This document shows positions 41,939 through 56,967 of a stretch of DNA of 64,000 nucleotides, one piece after another. The DNA is from Pseudomonas cerasi (GTDB taxonomy: Bacteria > Pseudomonadota > Gammaproteobacteria > Pseudomonadales > Pseudomonadaceae). The stretch spans positions 1,423,001 to 1,487,000 of the forward strand of contig NZ_LT222319.1 of assembly GCF_900074915.1 (NCBI RefSeq), in the 5' to 3' direction. The position numbers and the translations under genes were made by a program. Every line of letters starts with the position of its first letter. The first letter of the stretch is position 1. The notes beneath the pieces are model-generated. The model saw only the letters and a list, made by a program, of their open reading frames with translations, had not been told where the DNA came from and searched no databases.

Positions 41939-42886
41939 ATGAACCCGAATTTTCTTGATTTCGAACAGCCTATCGCTGACTTGCAGGCCAAAATCGAAGA
42001 ACTGCGCTTGGTGGGTAATGACAACTCGCTGAACATCGGCGACGAGATCTCCCGGCTGCAAGACAAGAGCAAGACGCTCACTGAAAGCATCTTCGGCAAC
42101 CTGACCAGCTGGCAGATCGCGCGCATGGCGCGCCATCCGCGTCGTCCCTACACGCTGGACTACATCGAAAACATCTTTACCGAGTTCGATGAGCTGCACG
42201 GTGATCGTCATTTCTCCGATGATGCGGCGATCGTCGGCGGTATTGCCCGTCTCGACAACCAGCCAGTCATGGTTATCGGTCATCAGAAAGGCCGGGAAGT
42301 GCGCGAGAAGGTTCGTCGCAACTTCGGCATGCCGCGCCCCGAAGGCTATCGCAAGGCCTGCCGCCTGATGGAAATGGCCGAGCGCTTCAAGATGCCGATC
42401 CTGACCTTTATCGATACGCCGGGCGCTTATCCTGGTATCGACGCGGAAGAGCGCAACCAGAGCGAGGCAATTGCCTGGAACCTGCGTGTGATGGCCCGTC
42501 TCAAGACCCCGATTATCGCTACTGTTATCGGTGAAGGTGGTTCCGGTGGTGCGCTGGCGATTGGCGTATGTGACCAGTTGAACATGCTGCAGTATTCGAC
42601 CTACGCGGTAATCTCTCCGGAAGGCTGCGCGTCGATTCTGTGGAAAACCGCCGAGAAGGCACCGGATGCTGCTGAAGCCATGGGCATCACCGCTGACCGC
42701 CTGAAAGTCCTGGGTATCGTCGACAAGGTCATCGCCGAGCCACTGGGTGGCGCGCATCGTGATCCGGTCGCCGCCGCTGCCTTGATTCGCGAAGAGTTGA
42801 GCAGTCAGCTGGCGATGCTCAAGGAGTTCGATAACGATGAGCTGCTGGCCCGCCGTTATGACCGCTTGATGAGCTACGGTCTGTAA
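41939..42886 (+). CDS. accA: Acetyl-CoA carboxylase carboxyltransferase subunit alpha
   Basis: This 315-residue subunit pairs with AccD to transfer CO2 from carboxybiotin to acetyl-CoA, giving malonyl-CoA for fatty acids. Family segments are [18 protein letters not shown], the oxyanion-hole region [13 protein letters not shown], and [20 protein letters not shown]. The start [11 protein letters not shown] was chosen because it matches the conserved N-terminus. It sits between dnaE and tilS as in E. coli and other gammaproteobacteria. Confidence 0.98.
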   Translation: MNPNFLDFEQPIADLQAKIEELRLVGNDNSLNIGDEISRLQDKSKTLTESIFGNLTSWQIARMARHPRRPYTLDYIENIFTEFDELHGDRHFSDDAAIVGGIARLDNQPVMVIGHQKGREVREKVRRNFGMPRPEGYRKACRLMEMAERFKMPILTFIDTPGAYPGIDAEERNQSEAIAWNLRVMARLKTPIIATVIGEGGSGGALAIGVCDQLNMLQYSTYAVISPEGCASILWKTAEKAPDAAEAMGITADRLKVLGIVDKVIAEPLGGAHRDPVAAAALIREELSSQLAMLKEFDNDELLARRYDRLMSYGL

Positions 42887-42935
42887 GCTGCGTCGCCCGA
42901 TTGCTTCCACGTCTTGCGGGCTTCTGCCCGGAAGG

Positions 42936-42962
42936 CGTGGGAGCGAACCTGTTCGCGAAAGG
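42936..42962. repeat. REP-like palindromic element
   Basis: CGTGGGAGCGAACCTGTTCGCGAA has the form of the pseudomonad REP family: a GTGGGAGCGAA head and an imperfect GCGAACCTGTTCGC palindrome. It lies in the accA-tilS spacer with a nearby CGGGC-TTCT-GCCCG hairpin (42917-42930) that may help terminate accA. Only one copy is in the window, so family membership is by motif recall. Confidence 0.65.
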
Positions 42963-43020
42963 ACTGGCTTGGGCACTGAAGCGTTTAGTGTGCGAACCCG
43001 CAGACCGGTGAAAAACACCC

Positions 43021-44358
43021 ATGACCACTCCATCACGCGCCGGTCATGATCTTTCTGTCAGGCTTCTTCAAGTTCTGGCCCCCTGGCGCAATGCGCCTGT
43101 CTGGCATGTCGGTTTCTCTGGCGGCCTCGACTCAACCGTGCTTTTGCATCTTCTGGCTGAACTCGCCGGCCGCGAAACCCTGCCTGCGCTCAACGCAATC
43201 CATGTGCACCACGGTCTGCAGACCGCTGCCGATGCCTGGCCGGAGCATTGTCAGCAGGTCTGCAAGGCGCTCGGCGTGGCATTCGAGTCTGTTCGCGTTC
43301 AGGTCGAGCCCGCTGCAAGTCTCGAGCAGGCTGCCCGTCAGGCGCGTTACGGCGCCTTCACTGAGCGGCTGGGTGAGGGCGAGGTGCTGCTGACGGGGCA
43401 GCATCGCGATGATCAGGCCGAGACCCTGCTGTTCCGTCTACTGCGCGGCGCAGGCGTGCGTGGTCTGGCTGCCATGCCCGATCGGCGAGTGCTAGGCCGT
43501 GGGCATCTGCTGAGGCCGCTGCTGGATGTGTCGCGTATGCAGCTGGAAGATTACGCGCATCGACATGGACTGAACTGGATCGAAGATCCTAGCAATGACG
43601 ATCAGCAGTTTTCGCGCAATTTTCTGCGCAATCAGGTACTGCCGTTGCTGACCTCCAGATGGCCGCAGGCAGCCGCCAGTTTGGCACGTACCGCACACCA
43701 CCTCGGCGAAGCGCAGCAATTGCTCGATGAGCTTGCGCTGCAGGATATTGCCAATGCTCAGGCTGCTACGTCGTTCGGCTGGGTTGGCCTGCCGGTGTTG
43801 AGTCTAGGGCCGATTGCCGCTTTGTCCGCAGCCCGGCAGCGCAATGCAGTGCGTCATTGGCTTGCGCCACTGACGCGTCTGCCGGACACCGATCACTGGG
43901 CTGGCTGGGAGGCGTTGCGCGATGCGGCGCAGGACGCGGGTCCGCTGTGGCGGCTCGCCGATGGAGCGTTGCACAGGGCGCAGGGCTGCATCTGGTGGGT
44001 GCCGGCTGCCTGGGAGCCGCTCTGTCATCAGGTAATGGACTGGACGGACCCTGGTGTGGCGCTGGACTTGCCCGGCAATGGCCGCGTGGTTCTGGAAGGC
44101 GACGCGCCGTCGGGGTGTCTGCAAGTCCGCTATCGGCAGGGCGGTGAAGTGTTACGCCTGGACGGACGTGGCAGCCGTGATCTCAAGCGCCTGCTCAACG
44201 AGCAGTCAGTACCGGCGTTTCTGCGCGGCAGATTGCCGCTGCTCTACCTCGATAACGTGCTGCTGGCCGTCGCCAACCTGCCTGGACTGGACGGTTCGCC
44301 CAATGAAAACTGGCGTTTGCGCTGGGTTGTGCCGACCGGCGACCAAAGTTTGAGCTGA
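43021..44358 (+). CDS. tilS: tRNA(Ile)-lysidine synthetase TilS
   Basis: This 445-residue enzyme ligates lysine to C34 of the CAU-anticodon tRNA-Ile, changing its identity from Met to Ile. The N-terminal PP-loop ATPase motif SGGLDST is at 33-39, with HVHHGLQ and LLTGQHRDDQAETLLFRLLRG following. The C-terminal tRNA-recognition domains include LRLDGRGSRDLKRLLNEQSVP near residue 378-398. No good Shine-Dalgarno is seen; a GGTG-AAAAA-CACC hairpin abuts the ATG. Confidence 0.96.
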   Translation: MTTPSRAGHDLSVRLLQVLAPWRNAPVWHVGFSGGLDSTVLLHLLAELAGRETLPALNAIHVHHGLQTAADAWPEHCQQVCKALGVAFESVRVQVEPAASLEQAARQARYGAFTERLGEGEVLLTGQHRDDQAETLLFRLLRGAGVRGLAAMPDRRVLGRGHLLRPLLDVSRMQLEDYAHRHGLNWIEDPSNDDQQFSRNFLRNQVLPLLTSRWPQAAASLARTAHHLGEAQQLLDELALQDIANAQAATSFGWVGLPVLSLGPIAALSAARQRNAVRHWLAPLTRLPDTDHWAGWEALRDAAQDAGPLWRLADGALHRAQGCIWWVPAAWEPLCHQVMDWTDPGVALDLPGNGRVVLEGDAPSGCLQVRYRQGGEVLRLDGRGSRDLKRLLNEQSVPAFLRGRLPLLYLDNVLLAVANLPGLDGSPNENWRLRWVVPTGDQSLS

Positions 44359-44532
44359 AAGGCCCTTTCAGGTAGACTACGCTCCCTTCTTGATACAGCT
44401 TCTGTCGGTTCTTTTGAAACGACATGAGTTGCCGGTTACCAACCAGTATTTACTGGGTAATTCTTAAAATGTAGCGCACACCATACTGGCTTCGGCCGGT
44501 CGGTTTCAACGCAGCAGTTTCGGGAGTGCACC

Positions 44533-48539
<4,007 letters not shown>

Positions 48540-48637
48540 GCCATAGATGGTAAAAAGACGCAGAGTGCTGCACGGATTCGAGTCCCCTGACTTGCCCGTG
48601 CAGCCCCGATGCTGACGCTCCGCGGTAATCTGGAGTG

Positions 48638-48665
48638 ATTGAGCCTGGCTTATGTCAGGCTCAAT
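48638..48665 (+). promoter_or_regulatory. Perfect 10-bp hairpin between eno and ftsB
   Basis: ATTGAGCCTG and CAGGCTCAAT form an uninterrupted 10-bp stem with an 8-base loop, 99 bases beyond eno and 65 before ftsB. GCCCTC rather than a T-run follows, so it may stabilise or process the eno 3' end or shape the ftsB leader rather than terminate. Confidence 0.4.
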
Positions 48666-48729
48666 GCCCTCAGTCGTTTGTTGTTCACGTTGGCTCTGCT
48701 GTCTTTTTTACTGGGTACCTGATATTTCA

Positions 48730-49008
48730 ATGCGCAGTCCTAACTGGTTGTTCCTCGTCCTGCTCCTGTTGCTGGCTGGCTTGCAGTACCGCCTTTGGGT
48801 CGGTAACGGAAGCCTTGCGCAAGTGGCCAGCCTGACTCAGCAGATTGCCGACCAGCATGCTGAAAATCAGGTGCTGCTGGAGCGCAACCGCGTGCTTGAT
48901 GCTGAGGTCATGGAATTGAAAAAAGGTCTGGAAACCGTCGAAGAGCGTGCCCGACATGAATTGGGCATGGTCAAGGACGGCGAAACCCTTTACCAGCTCG
49001 CGCAATAA
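48730..49008 (+). CDS. ftsB: Cell division protein FtsB
   Basis: This 92-residue bitopic inner-membrane protein has a short cytoplasmic N-terminus, a membrane helix (residues about 6-18, WLFLVLLLLLAGLQ) and a periplasmic coiled coil (about 25-70). FtsB forms the FtsQLB divisome complex. The tail ARHELGMVKDGETLYQL is the conserved DivIC/FtsB C-terminus. The start MRSPNWLF gives the right membrane-proximal layout. It is 13 bases before ispD, as in many gammaproteobacteria. Confidence 0.95.
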   Translation: MRSPNWLFLVLLLLLAGLQYRLWVGNGSLAQVASLTQQIADQHAENQVLLERNRVLDAEVMELKKGLETVEERARHELGMVKDGETLYQLAQ

Positions 49009-49021
49009 TCAAGTTGGTGCG

Positions 49022-49780
49022 ATGAAAGACTTTCTTCCTGCCTTCTGGGCAGTGATACCTGCAGCGGGCATTGGTGCTCGCATGGCAGCCGACCGTCCCA
49101 AGCAGTACCTGCCACTGGGCGGCCTGACAATTCTGGAACACAGCCTGCTTTGCTTTCTCGATCATCCCCGGCTCAAGGGGTTGGTGATCAGTCTGGCTGT
49201 GGACGACCCTTACTGGGCTGCATTGCCCTGCGCGCATGACACTCGCATTCAGCGCGTGGACGGCGGCAGCGAGCGCTCAGGCTCGGTACTCAATGCGCTG
49301 CTGCACCTGCATGCGCAGGGCGCCAGTGACAATGACTGGGTGCTGGTTCATGACGCTGCGCGTCCGAACCTGGCGCGCAGCGATCTGGACAATCTGCTCG
49401 GCGAACTGGCCGATGACCCTGTCGGCGGCCTGCTGGCCGTGCCGGCCCGCGACACGCTCAAACGTGCCGACAGCAGCGGTCGCGTGCTGGAAACAGTGGA
49501 TCGCAGCCTGATCTGGCAAGCCTTCACGCCGCAGATGTTTCGTCTTGGTGCCCTGCATCGTGCCCTGGCGGACAGCCTGGTCTCTAACGTCAGCATCACC
49601 GATGAGGCATCGGCCATCGAGTGGGCGGGGCAGTCGCCACGCCTGATCGAGGGACGTTCCGACAACATCAAGGTCACGCGTCCCGAAGACCTGGAGTGGC
49701 TGCGCCAGCGCCGCAGCAAGTTCGGGCGCCAGGTTTCCGCTACTGGCGATACTCATCCCTCATCGCCAACCCTTCCTTAA
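49022..49780 (+). CDS. ispD: 2-C-methyl-D-erythritol 4-phosphate cytidylyltransferase IspD
   Basis: This 252-residue enzyme attaches CMP from CTP to MEP in the isoprenoid pathway. The CTP-binding signature AVIPAAGIGARMAADRPKQY is at the N-terminus, with HDAARPN, DRSLIWQAFTPQMF and TDEASAIEW further on. It is longer than the usual 230-236 residues. The extra tail (about the last 15 residues, GRQVSATGDTHPSSPTLP) is polar and overlaps 41 bases of the opposing LysR gene. IspF, two steps later in the pathway, is encoded 3 kb downstream beyond an inserted lysR/adhC/fghA block. Confidence 0.96.
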   Translation: MKDFLPAFWAVIPAAGIGARMAADRPKQYLPLGGLTILEHSLLCFLDHPRLKGLVISLAVDDPYWAALPCAHDTRIQRVDGGSERSGSVLNALLHLHAQGASDNDWVLVHDAARPNLARSDLDNLLGELADDPVGGLLAVPARDTLKRADSSGRVLETVDRSLIWQAFTPQMFRLGALHRALADSLVSNVSITDEASAIEWAGQSPRLIEGRSDNIKVTRPEDLEWLRQRRSKFGRQVSATGDTHPSSPTLP

Positions 49781-50636
49781 GATAATCCACCAGCTTGCGC
49801 ACCTTGGGTGACAGATGCCTTTGCTGCGGATAGAGCGCCCATACTGCAGTGTTAGGCGGTTGATGCGCCTCCAGCAATGAAACCAGCGTGCCGTCGTTGA
49901 GATGTTTCTGCACGTAGTAATCCGGCAACTGACACAAACCGACTCCGTGCAGCGCGGCATCCAGCACGGCCTGGCCGCTGTTACAGCGCCAGTTGCCTTG
50001 TACACGCTGGGAAAACTCACGCCCGTTCTGCTGAAGCTGCCAGGTATCGCTGCCTCCTATCAGGCAATTATGGCGATTCAGTTCCGAAAGGCTGTGCGGT
50101 CTGCCGTAACGCTCGATGTAGGACGGCGAAGCGCACAGGTACATCTGCCGTGGCGCGAGGCGGGTCGCGACCAGACGCGAGTCCTGTAACCGGCCAAGCC
50201 GAATCGCCAGGTCCATGCCTTCATGAACCAAGTCCAGCGTGTCGTTGCTCAGCTCGATATCGACCCGCAGGTGCGGGTAAACGTCCATGAAACGCGTGAC
50301 CAGCGGCGTGATGAAGCGCTCGCCATAGGCCACGGCGCAGGTCATGCGCAACAATCCCTTCGGTTCGCTGGCCAGATCGCCCACGGCGCGCAGAGCTTCT
50401 TCGCGGCCGTCCTGCAGGCGCTGGCAGTGGTGCAGAAAGGTTTGTCCGGCTTCCGTCAGCGCGACCTTGCGTGTGCTGCGGTAGAGCAGACGGGTCTGCA
50501 GGCGCTCTTCAAGACGAACGATTTGACGGCTCACATGCGACGAGGAGACCCCGAGCCGCTGAGCTGCCGCCGTGAACTGCCCGCATTCTGCAACGGCAAC
50601 GAACTCATCCAGACCTTCCCAGCGATTGGTGTACAT
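49740..50636 (-). CDS. LysR-family transcriptional regulator next to adhC
   Basis: This 298-residue LysR-type regulator has a winged helix-turn-helix in residues about 16-45 (GQFTAAAQRLGVSSSHVSRQ) and a C-terminal effector-binding domain (about 90-298). It is divergent from adhC with 103 bases between, the usual arrangement for a LysR controlling its neighbour. It most likely regulates the adhC-fghA formaldehyde genes, by inference. Its last 41 bases overlap the end of ispD on the other strand. Confidence 0.92.
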   Translation of the reverse strand: MYTNRWEGLDEFVAVAECGQFTAAAQRLGVSSSHVSRQIVRLEERLQTRLLYRSTRKVALTEAGQTFLHHCQRLQDGREEALRAVGDLASEPKGLLRMTCAVAYGERFITPLVTRFMDVYPHLRVDIELSNDTLDLVHEGMDLAIRLGRLQDSRLVATRLAPRQMYLCASPSYIERYGRPHSLSELNRHNCLIGGSDTWQLQQNGREFSQRVQGNWRCNSGQAVLDAALHGVGLCQLPDYYVQKHLNDGTLVSLLEAHQPPNTAVWALYPQQRHLSPKVRKLVDYLKEGLAMRDEYRQ

Positions 50637-50673
50637 CGATTATCCCTGTACAGCATTAATGTTTTGCTTTTAG

Positions 50674-51852
<1,179 letters not shown>

Positions 51853-51948
51853 GGAGCAGCGGCAGGCGCTCGGCCTCAAGCAGCAAGCAGGATGCTCTGG
51901 TCCATGCCTGCAGCCTGAGGCTTGACGCCTGCAACTGGAGGAAACCCT
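51853..51948. repeat. Possible degenerate GCAGC/CAAGC repeat between adhC and fghA
   Basis: The 96-base spacer contains purine-pyrimidine direct and inverted motifs (CTCAAGCAGCAAGCAGG, then CTGCAGCCTGAGGCTTG). They recall the short GCAAGC-type repeats seen in P. syringae intergenic regions. No copy elsewhere in the window confirms it. Confidence 0.25.
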
Positions 51949-52794
51949 ATGCCTTTGGAAAATATTTCCTGCCAAAAGAGTTTCGGCGGCTGGCACAAGC
52001 GCTACAAGCGTCATTCTCAAGTGCTCGGTTGCGACATGGTGTTTGCCGTCTACCTGCCGCCACAGGCGGAGCAGGGCGGCAAGCTGCCGGTGTTGTACTG
52101 GCTGTCCGGCCTGACCTGCACGGATGAGAACTTCATGCAGAAAGCAGCGGCCCATCGACTGGCGGCCGAGCTGGGCATCATCATCGTGGCGCCTGATACC
52201 AGTCCGCGCGGTGCCGACGTGGCAGATGACCCTGACGGCGCCTGGGACTTCGGTCAGGGCGCGGGCTTCTACCTTAACGCTACCGAGCAGCCTTACGCGC
52301 GGCATTACCAAATGCATGATTACGTGGTCAAGGAACTGCCGGCGTTGATCGAGGGGCATTTCCCGGCGTCGCAGGTGCGCAGTATCAGCGGCCACTCGAT
52401 GGGCGGTCACGGCGCGCTGGTCTGCGCATTGCGCAATCCTGGCCGCTATCGCTCGGTGTCGGCGTTTTCGCCGATCAGTAATCCGATCGATTGCCCCTGG
52501 GGGCAAAAGGCATTCTCCCGTTATCTGGGCGAAGACCGTTCTCGCTGGCGCGAGTGGGATGCCAGCGTACTGATTGCGCAGGCGTCCGAAAAGCTGCCGA
52601 CCCTGGTCGATCAGGGCGATCGTGATGATTTTCTGGTCAACCAGCTCAAACCCGAGGCGCTGGTTCAGGCGGCCAAGGCTTCGGATTACCCGCTGACCCT
52701 GCGCATGCAGCCAGGTTACGACCACAGCTATTTCTTCATCGCCAGCTTCATCGAAGACCATCTCAGGCATCACGCTGCAGCCTTGAACAGCTAA
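51949..52794 (+). CDS. fghA: S-formylglutathione hydrolase
   Basis: This 281-residue alpha/beta-hydrolase (esterase D family) splits S-formylglutathione into formate and glutathione, the second step after AdhC. The nucleophile S150 is in SGHSMGGHG, the acid is in VDQGDRDDF (about residue 226) and the histidine in QPGYDHSYFFI (about 258). The start MPLENISCQKSFGGWHKRY matches the conserved family N-terminus. The gene ends before a strong terminator. Confidence 0.97.
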   Translation: MPLENISCQKSFGGWHKRYKRHSQVLGCDMVFAVYLPPQAEQGGKLPVLYWLSGLTCTDENFMQKAAAHRLAAELGIIIVAPDTSPRGADVADDPDGAWDFGQGAGFYLNATEQPYARHYQMHDYVVKELPALIEGHFPASQVRSISGHSMGGHGALVCALRNPGRYRSVSAFSPISNPIDCPWGQKAFSRYLGEDRSRWREWDASVLIAQASEKLPTLVDQGDRDDFLVNQLKPEALVQAAKASDYPLTLRMQPGYDHSYFFIASFIEDHLRHHAAALNS

Positions 52795-52810
52795 CGCGCG
52801 CCAAAGCAGG

Positions 52811-52816
52811 TAGAAT
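52811..52816 (+). promoter_or_regulatory. Candidate -10 element of an ispF promoter
   Basis: TAGAAT lies just upstream of the ispF-proximal hairpin. Initiation about 6-8 bases downstream would start inside the 5' arm of that hairpin. The best -35 (TTGAAC, 52783-52788) is 22 bases away, too far, so support is weak. Confidence 0.3.
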
Positions 52817-52818
52817 CA

Positions 52819-52847
52819 CGCCCTGACTTTTTTCAGGGCGTTTTTTT
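52819..52847 (+). terminator. Strong terminator abutting the ispF start codon
   Basis: CGCCCTGA and TCAGGGCG form a perfect 8-bp stem with a T-rich loop, followed by seven Ts and then directly by the ispF ATG (52848). It terminates the fghA transcript. The only Shine-Dalgarno-like bases for ispF (AGGG, 52835-52838) lie in the 3' arm. Confidence 0.85.
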
Positions 52848-53321
52848 ATGCGTATTGGCCATGGCTATGATGTGCACCGTTTCGCTGAAGGCGACTTCAT
52901 TACCTTGGGCGGCGTGCGGATTGCACACGGGTTCGGCCTGCTGGCCCATTCCGATGGCGATGTCCTGCTGCATGCCTTGAGCGACGCGCTTCTGGGCGCC
53001 GCAGCGCTGGGCGATATCGGCAAGCACTTTCCTGACACCGACCCGCAGTTCAAGGGCGCCGACAGCCGCGTGCTGCTGCGTCATGTCCTCACGCTGATCC
53101 ATGGCAAAGGCTGGAAGGTCGGTAATGTCGACGCGACCATCGTCGCTCAGGCACCGAAAATGGCGCCGCATATCGATGCCATGCGTGCATTGATCGCCGA
53201 AGACCTTCAGGTTGAGCTGGATCAGGTCAACGTCAAGGCCACAACGACCGAAAAGCTTGGCTTTACCGGGCGTGAAGAAGGCATCGCGGTGCATGCCGTT
53301 GCGTTGTTGCTGCGCGCATGA
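52848..53321 (+). CDS. ispF: 2-C-methyl-D-erythritol 2,4-cyclodiphosphate synthase IspF
   Basis: This 157-residue trimeric zinc enzyme cyclises CDP-methylerythritol 2-phosphate. Metal ligands D8 and H10 are in RIGHGYDVH, and the later [18 protein letters not shown] contains the C-terminal signature. The start is fixed by the universal [11 protein letters not shown]-terminus. It has no free Shine-Dalgarno because a terminator hairpin ends at the codon before it. It overlaps truD by four bases (ATGA). Confidence 0.97.
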   Translation: MRIGHGYDVHRFAEGDFITLGGVRIAHGFGLLAHSDGDVLLHALSDALLGAAALGDIGKHFPDTDPQFKGADSRVLLRHVLTLIHGKGWKVGNVDATIVAQAPKMAPHIDAMRALIAEDLQVELDQVNVKATTTEKLGFTGREEGIAVHAVALLLRA

Positions 53322-54363
53322 ATGAACTTGAACTGCTGGGCCCGCGAGCTTACGGCGATGCACTGGGGCGTGCAGTGCTCAAGGCGACTGCCGAAGACTT
53401 TCAGGTCGATGAAGTGCTGGACATTCCGCTTTCCGGGGATGGCGAGCACTTGTGGCTATGGGTCGAGAAACGCGGCCTGAACACGGAAGAGGCGGCGCGC
53501 CGGCTGGCCCGGGCTGCGGGCGTTCAGTTGCGCACAGTCAGCTACGCCGGTCTCAAGGATCGCCAGGCATTGACCCGTCAGTGGTTCAGTATTCAACTGC
53601 CGGGCAAGGCCGATCCTGATCTGTCTGCTGCGCAGGACGACACGCTGAAGATTCTCAAAAGCGGTCGTCACAAACGCAAGCTGCAACGTGGCGCCCATGC
53701 GGCCAATGGCTTCACCCTGCGTCTGACTCAGCTGGATGCAGACCAGGGCGCGTTGAATCAGCGCCTTGAAACCATTGCCCGGCAGGGCATCCCCAATTAT
53801 TTTGGCTCGCAGCGTTTTGGCTATCAGGGCGGAAATCTTGGCGAGGCACGCGATTACGCCGCCCGCAAGGCACTGCCTGAGCAGCGCGCCGTGCGTTCGC
53901 GACTGTTGTCCACGGCGCGCAGTTACCTGTTCAACCGGGTGTTGGCCGCCCGGGTTGCCGATGGCAGCTGGCAGAAGGCTCAGGTCGGGGATTTGCTTGC
54001 GTTCACCGACAGTCGCAGTTTTTTCCCGGCCGGATTGGATGAATGCAGCGATCCTCGTCTGGCGATCCTCGATCTGCACCCCACCGGTCCTCAGTGGGGT
54101 GAAGGCCCTTCGCCAGCTGGCGGTGCGACGGCAGCGCTGGAAAATACCGTTGCCAATGACGAATCCGTGTTGCGTGACTGGCTGGTCAGAGCGGGCATGG
54201 AGCACGAACGTCGCATCCTGCGACTGCCCATTGGACGGCTGACGTGGCATTATCCCGAGTCTGACATTCTGCAACTGGAATTCGTCCTTCCGCCCGGATG
54301 CTTTGCGACCGTCTTGGTACGCGAACTCATCGATCTGGTGCCGGTTGGGCAGACGGACAGCTC

Positions 54364-54376
<13 letters not shown>
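53318..54376 (+). CDS. truD: tRNA pseudouridine(13) synthase TruD
   Basis: This 352-residue enzyme makes pseudouridine at position 13 of tRNA-Glu. The catalytic aspartate D81 is in [14 protein letters not shown], and [15 protein letters not shown] is the TruD-specific motif near residue 157-171. The ATG overlaps the ispF stop and its end overlaps the surE start by 13 bases. The tight ispF-truD-surE-pcm cluster is typical of gammaproteobacteria. Confidence 0.96.
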
Positions 54377-55790
<1,414 letters not shown>

Positions 55791-55997
55791 AGATTGTCTG
55801 CGGTAAACAATGAATTCTGGCGTCAGTCATCTGTCTACAGCGCGCGGCCCGGAATGTTGAGTGGCCTGATGGCATCATTTCCATGCAGCTGATTGATACT
55901 TAACAGCGTTTTTCAGCGGATATCACTGGCTGCCCGTCGCTATTACGGCACAATAGGCATCTTTTTTGAATTCAGTCACCAGTAAAGGGAGTGGCGG

Positions 55998-56864
55998 GTG
56001 AGTCTCACAGTCATTCAGCAGCTCAGGTCTTCAAGAAGTTATCAGCGTCTGGTGATTGGCATTGCTCTCAGTGTCCTTTTGGTCGGCTGCTCCAGCTCGC
56101 CCTCAGGCGGCGTTCGCGTCGTTGATCGCAACGGCAATGCCGTGGCCCAGCGCCCGACGGTGACCACTGGCCAATACGTGGTTAGGCGCGGTGACACACT
56201 TTTTTCCATTGCATTTCGTTACGGCTGGGACTGGAAGGCGCTGGCTGCCCGTAACCAGATCCCGGAGCCGTTTACCATCAAGCCTGGTCAGACAATTCGC
56301 TTTGACGGACGCTCCTCTTCAACACCGAGCGTGGTTTCAACGTCGAGCGCCGGGCGTCCAGTGACGTCCACGTCAACCACTACCAGCAGTTCCGGATCCG
56401 TCAAAACCACGGTCATGTCCAAGACTGTTGCGGTTGTACCTGTGGTTATACCTCCCTCGGCGACCACCGGGACAGGCCCGGCCGGCAAGTCCCCGACAGG
56501 TTGGACCTGGCCTTCGAGTGGCATTTTGATAGGAAAATTTTCCTCAAACGGCAGTTTGAATAAAGGAATTGATATCGCTGGTGATTTGGGACAGCCTGTT
56601 TTGGCAGCGTCTGATGGTTCAGTTGTTTACGCCGGAAGTGGATTACGGGGCTACGGCGAATTGATCATCATCAAACACAGCGATACCTACGTCAGTGCCT
56701 ACGGTCATAACCGCAGGCTTTTGGTACGGGAAGGACAACAGGTCAAGGCAGGGCAGACGATTGCCGAAATGGGGTCAACAGGAACTGACCGGGTGAAACT
56801 GCATTTTGAGATTCGCCGCCAAGGGAAACCTGTAGATCCGTTAGGATTCTTGCCACGTCGTTGA
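55998..56864 (+). CDS. nlpD: Divisome-associated lipoprotein NlpD (LysM + degenerate LytM)
   Basis: This 288-residue lipoprotein has lipobox LLVGC with C31. A LysM domain lies at about 58-103 (GQYVVRRGDTLFSIAFRYGW), followed by a Ser/Thr-rich linker and a C-terminal M23/LytM domain (about 175-288). The first zinc histidine of active LytM enzymes is replaced by asparagine (NKGIDIAGD) and the HxH motif reads LHF. It therefore fits the non-enzymatic amidase activators, as in E. coli NlpD, which switches on AmiC at the septum. It precedes rpoS, and in related species the main rpoS promoter lies inside nlpD. Confidence 0.95.
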   Translation: MSLTVIQQLRSSRSYQRLVIGIALSVLLVGCSSSPSGGVRVVDRNGNAVAQRPTVTTGQYVVRRGDTLFSIAFRYGWDWKALAARNQIPEPFTIKPGQTIRFDGRSSSTPSVVSTSSAGRPVTSTSTTTSSSGSVKTTVMSKTVAVVPVVIPPSATTGTGPAGKSPTGWTWPSSGILIGKFSSNGSLNKGIDIAGDLGQPVLAASDGSVVYAGSGLRGYGELIIIKHSDTYVSAYGHNRRLLVREGQQVKAGQTIAEMGSTGTDRVKLHFEIRRQGKPVDPLGFLPRR

Positions 56865-56872
56865 TAGTTGCC

Positions 56873-56902
56873 AGCCTGTTCCAGGCGTAATAGGAACAGG
56901 CT
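56873..56902 (+). promoter_or_regulatory. Perfect 10-bp hairpin in the nlpD-rpoS leader
   Basis: AGCCTGTTCC and GGAACAGGCT pair around a 10-base loop, 66 bases before the rpoS start. There is no T-run after it. It lies in what would be the rpoS 5' leader, where post-transcriptional control acts in other bacteria. Confidence 0.5.
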
Positions 56903-56967
56903 CAAGTGTTGCCATGGAACCAGGCGATGCTGGAGCTTGAGGTCGAACTCACCAAAGGACTAAAACA

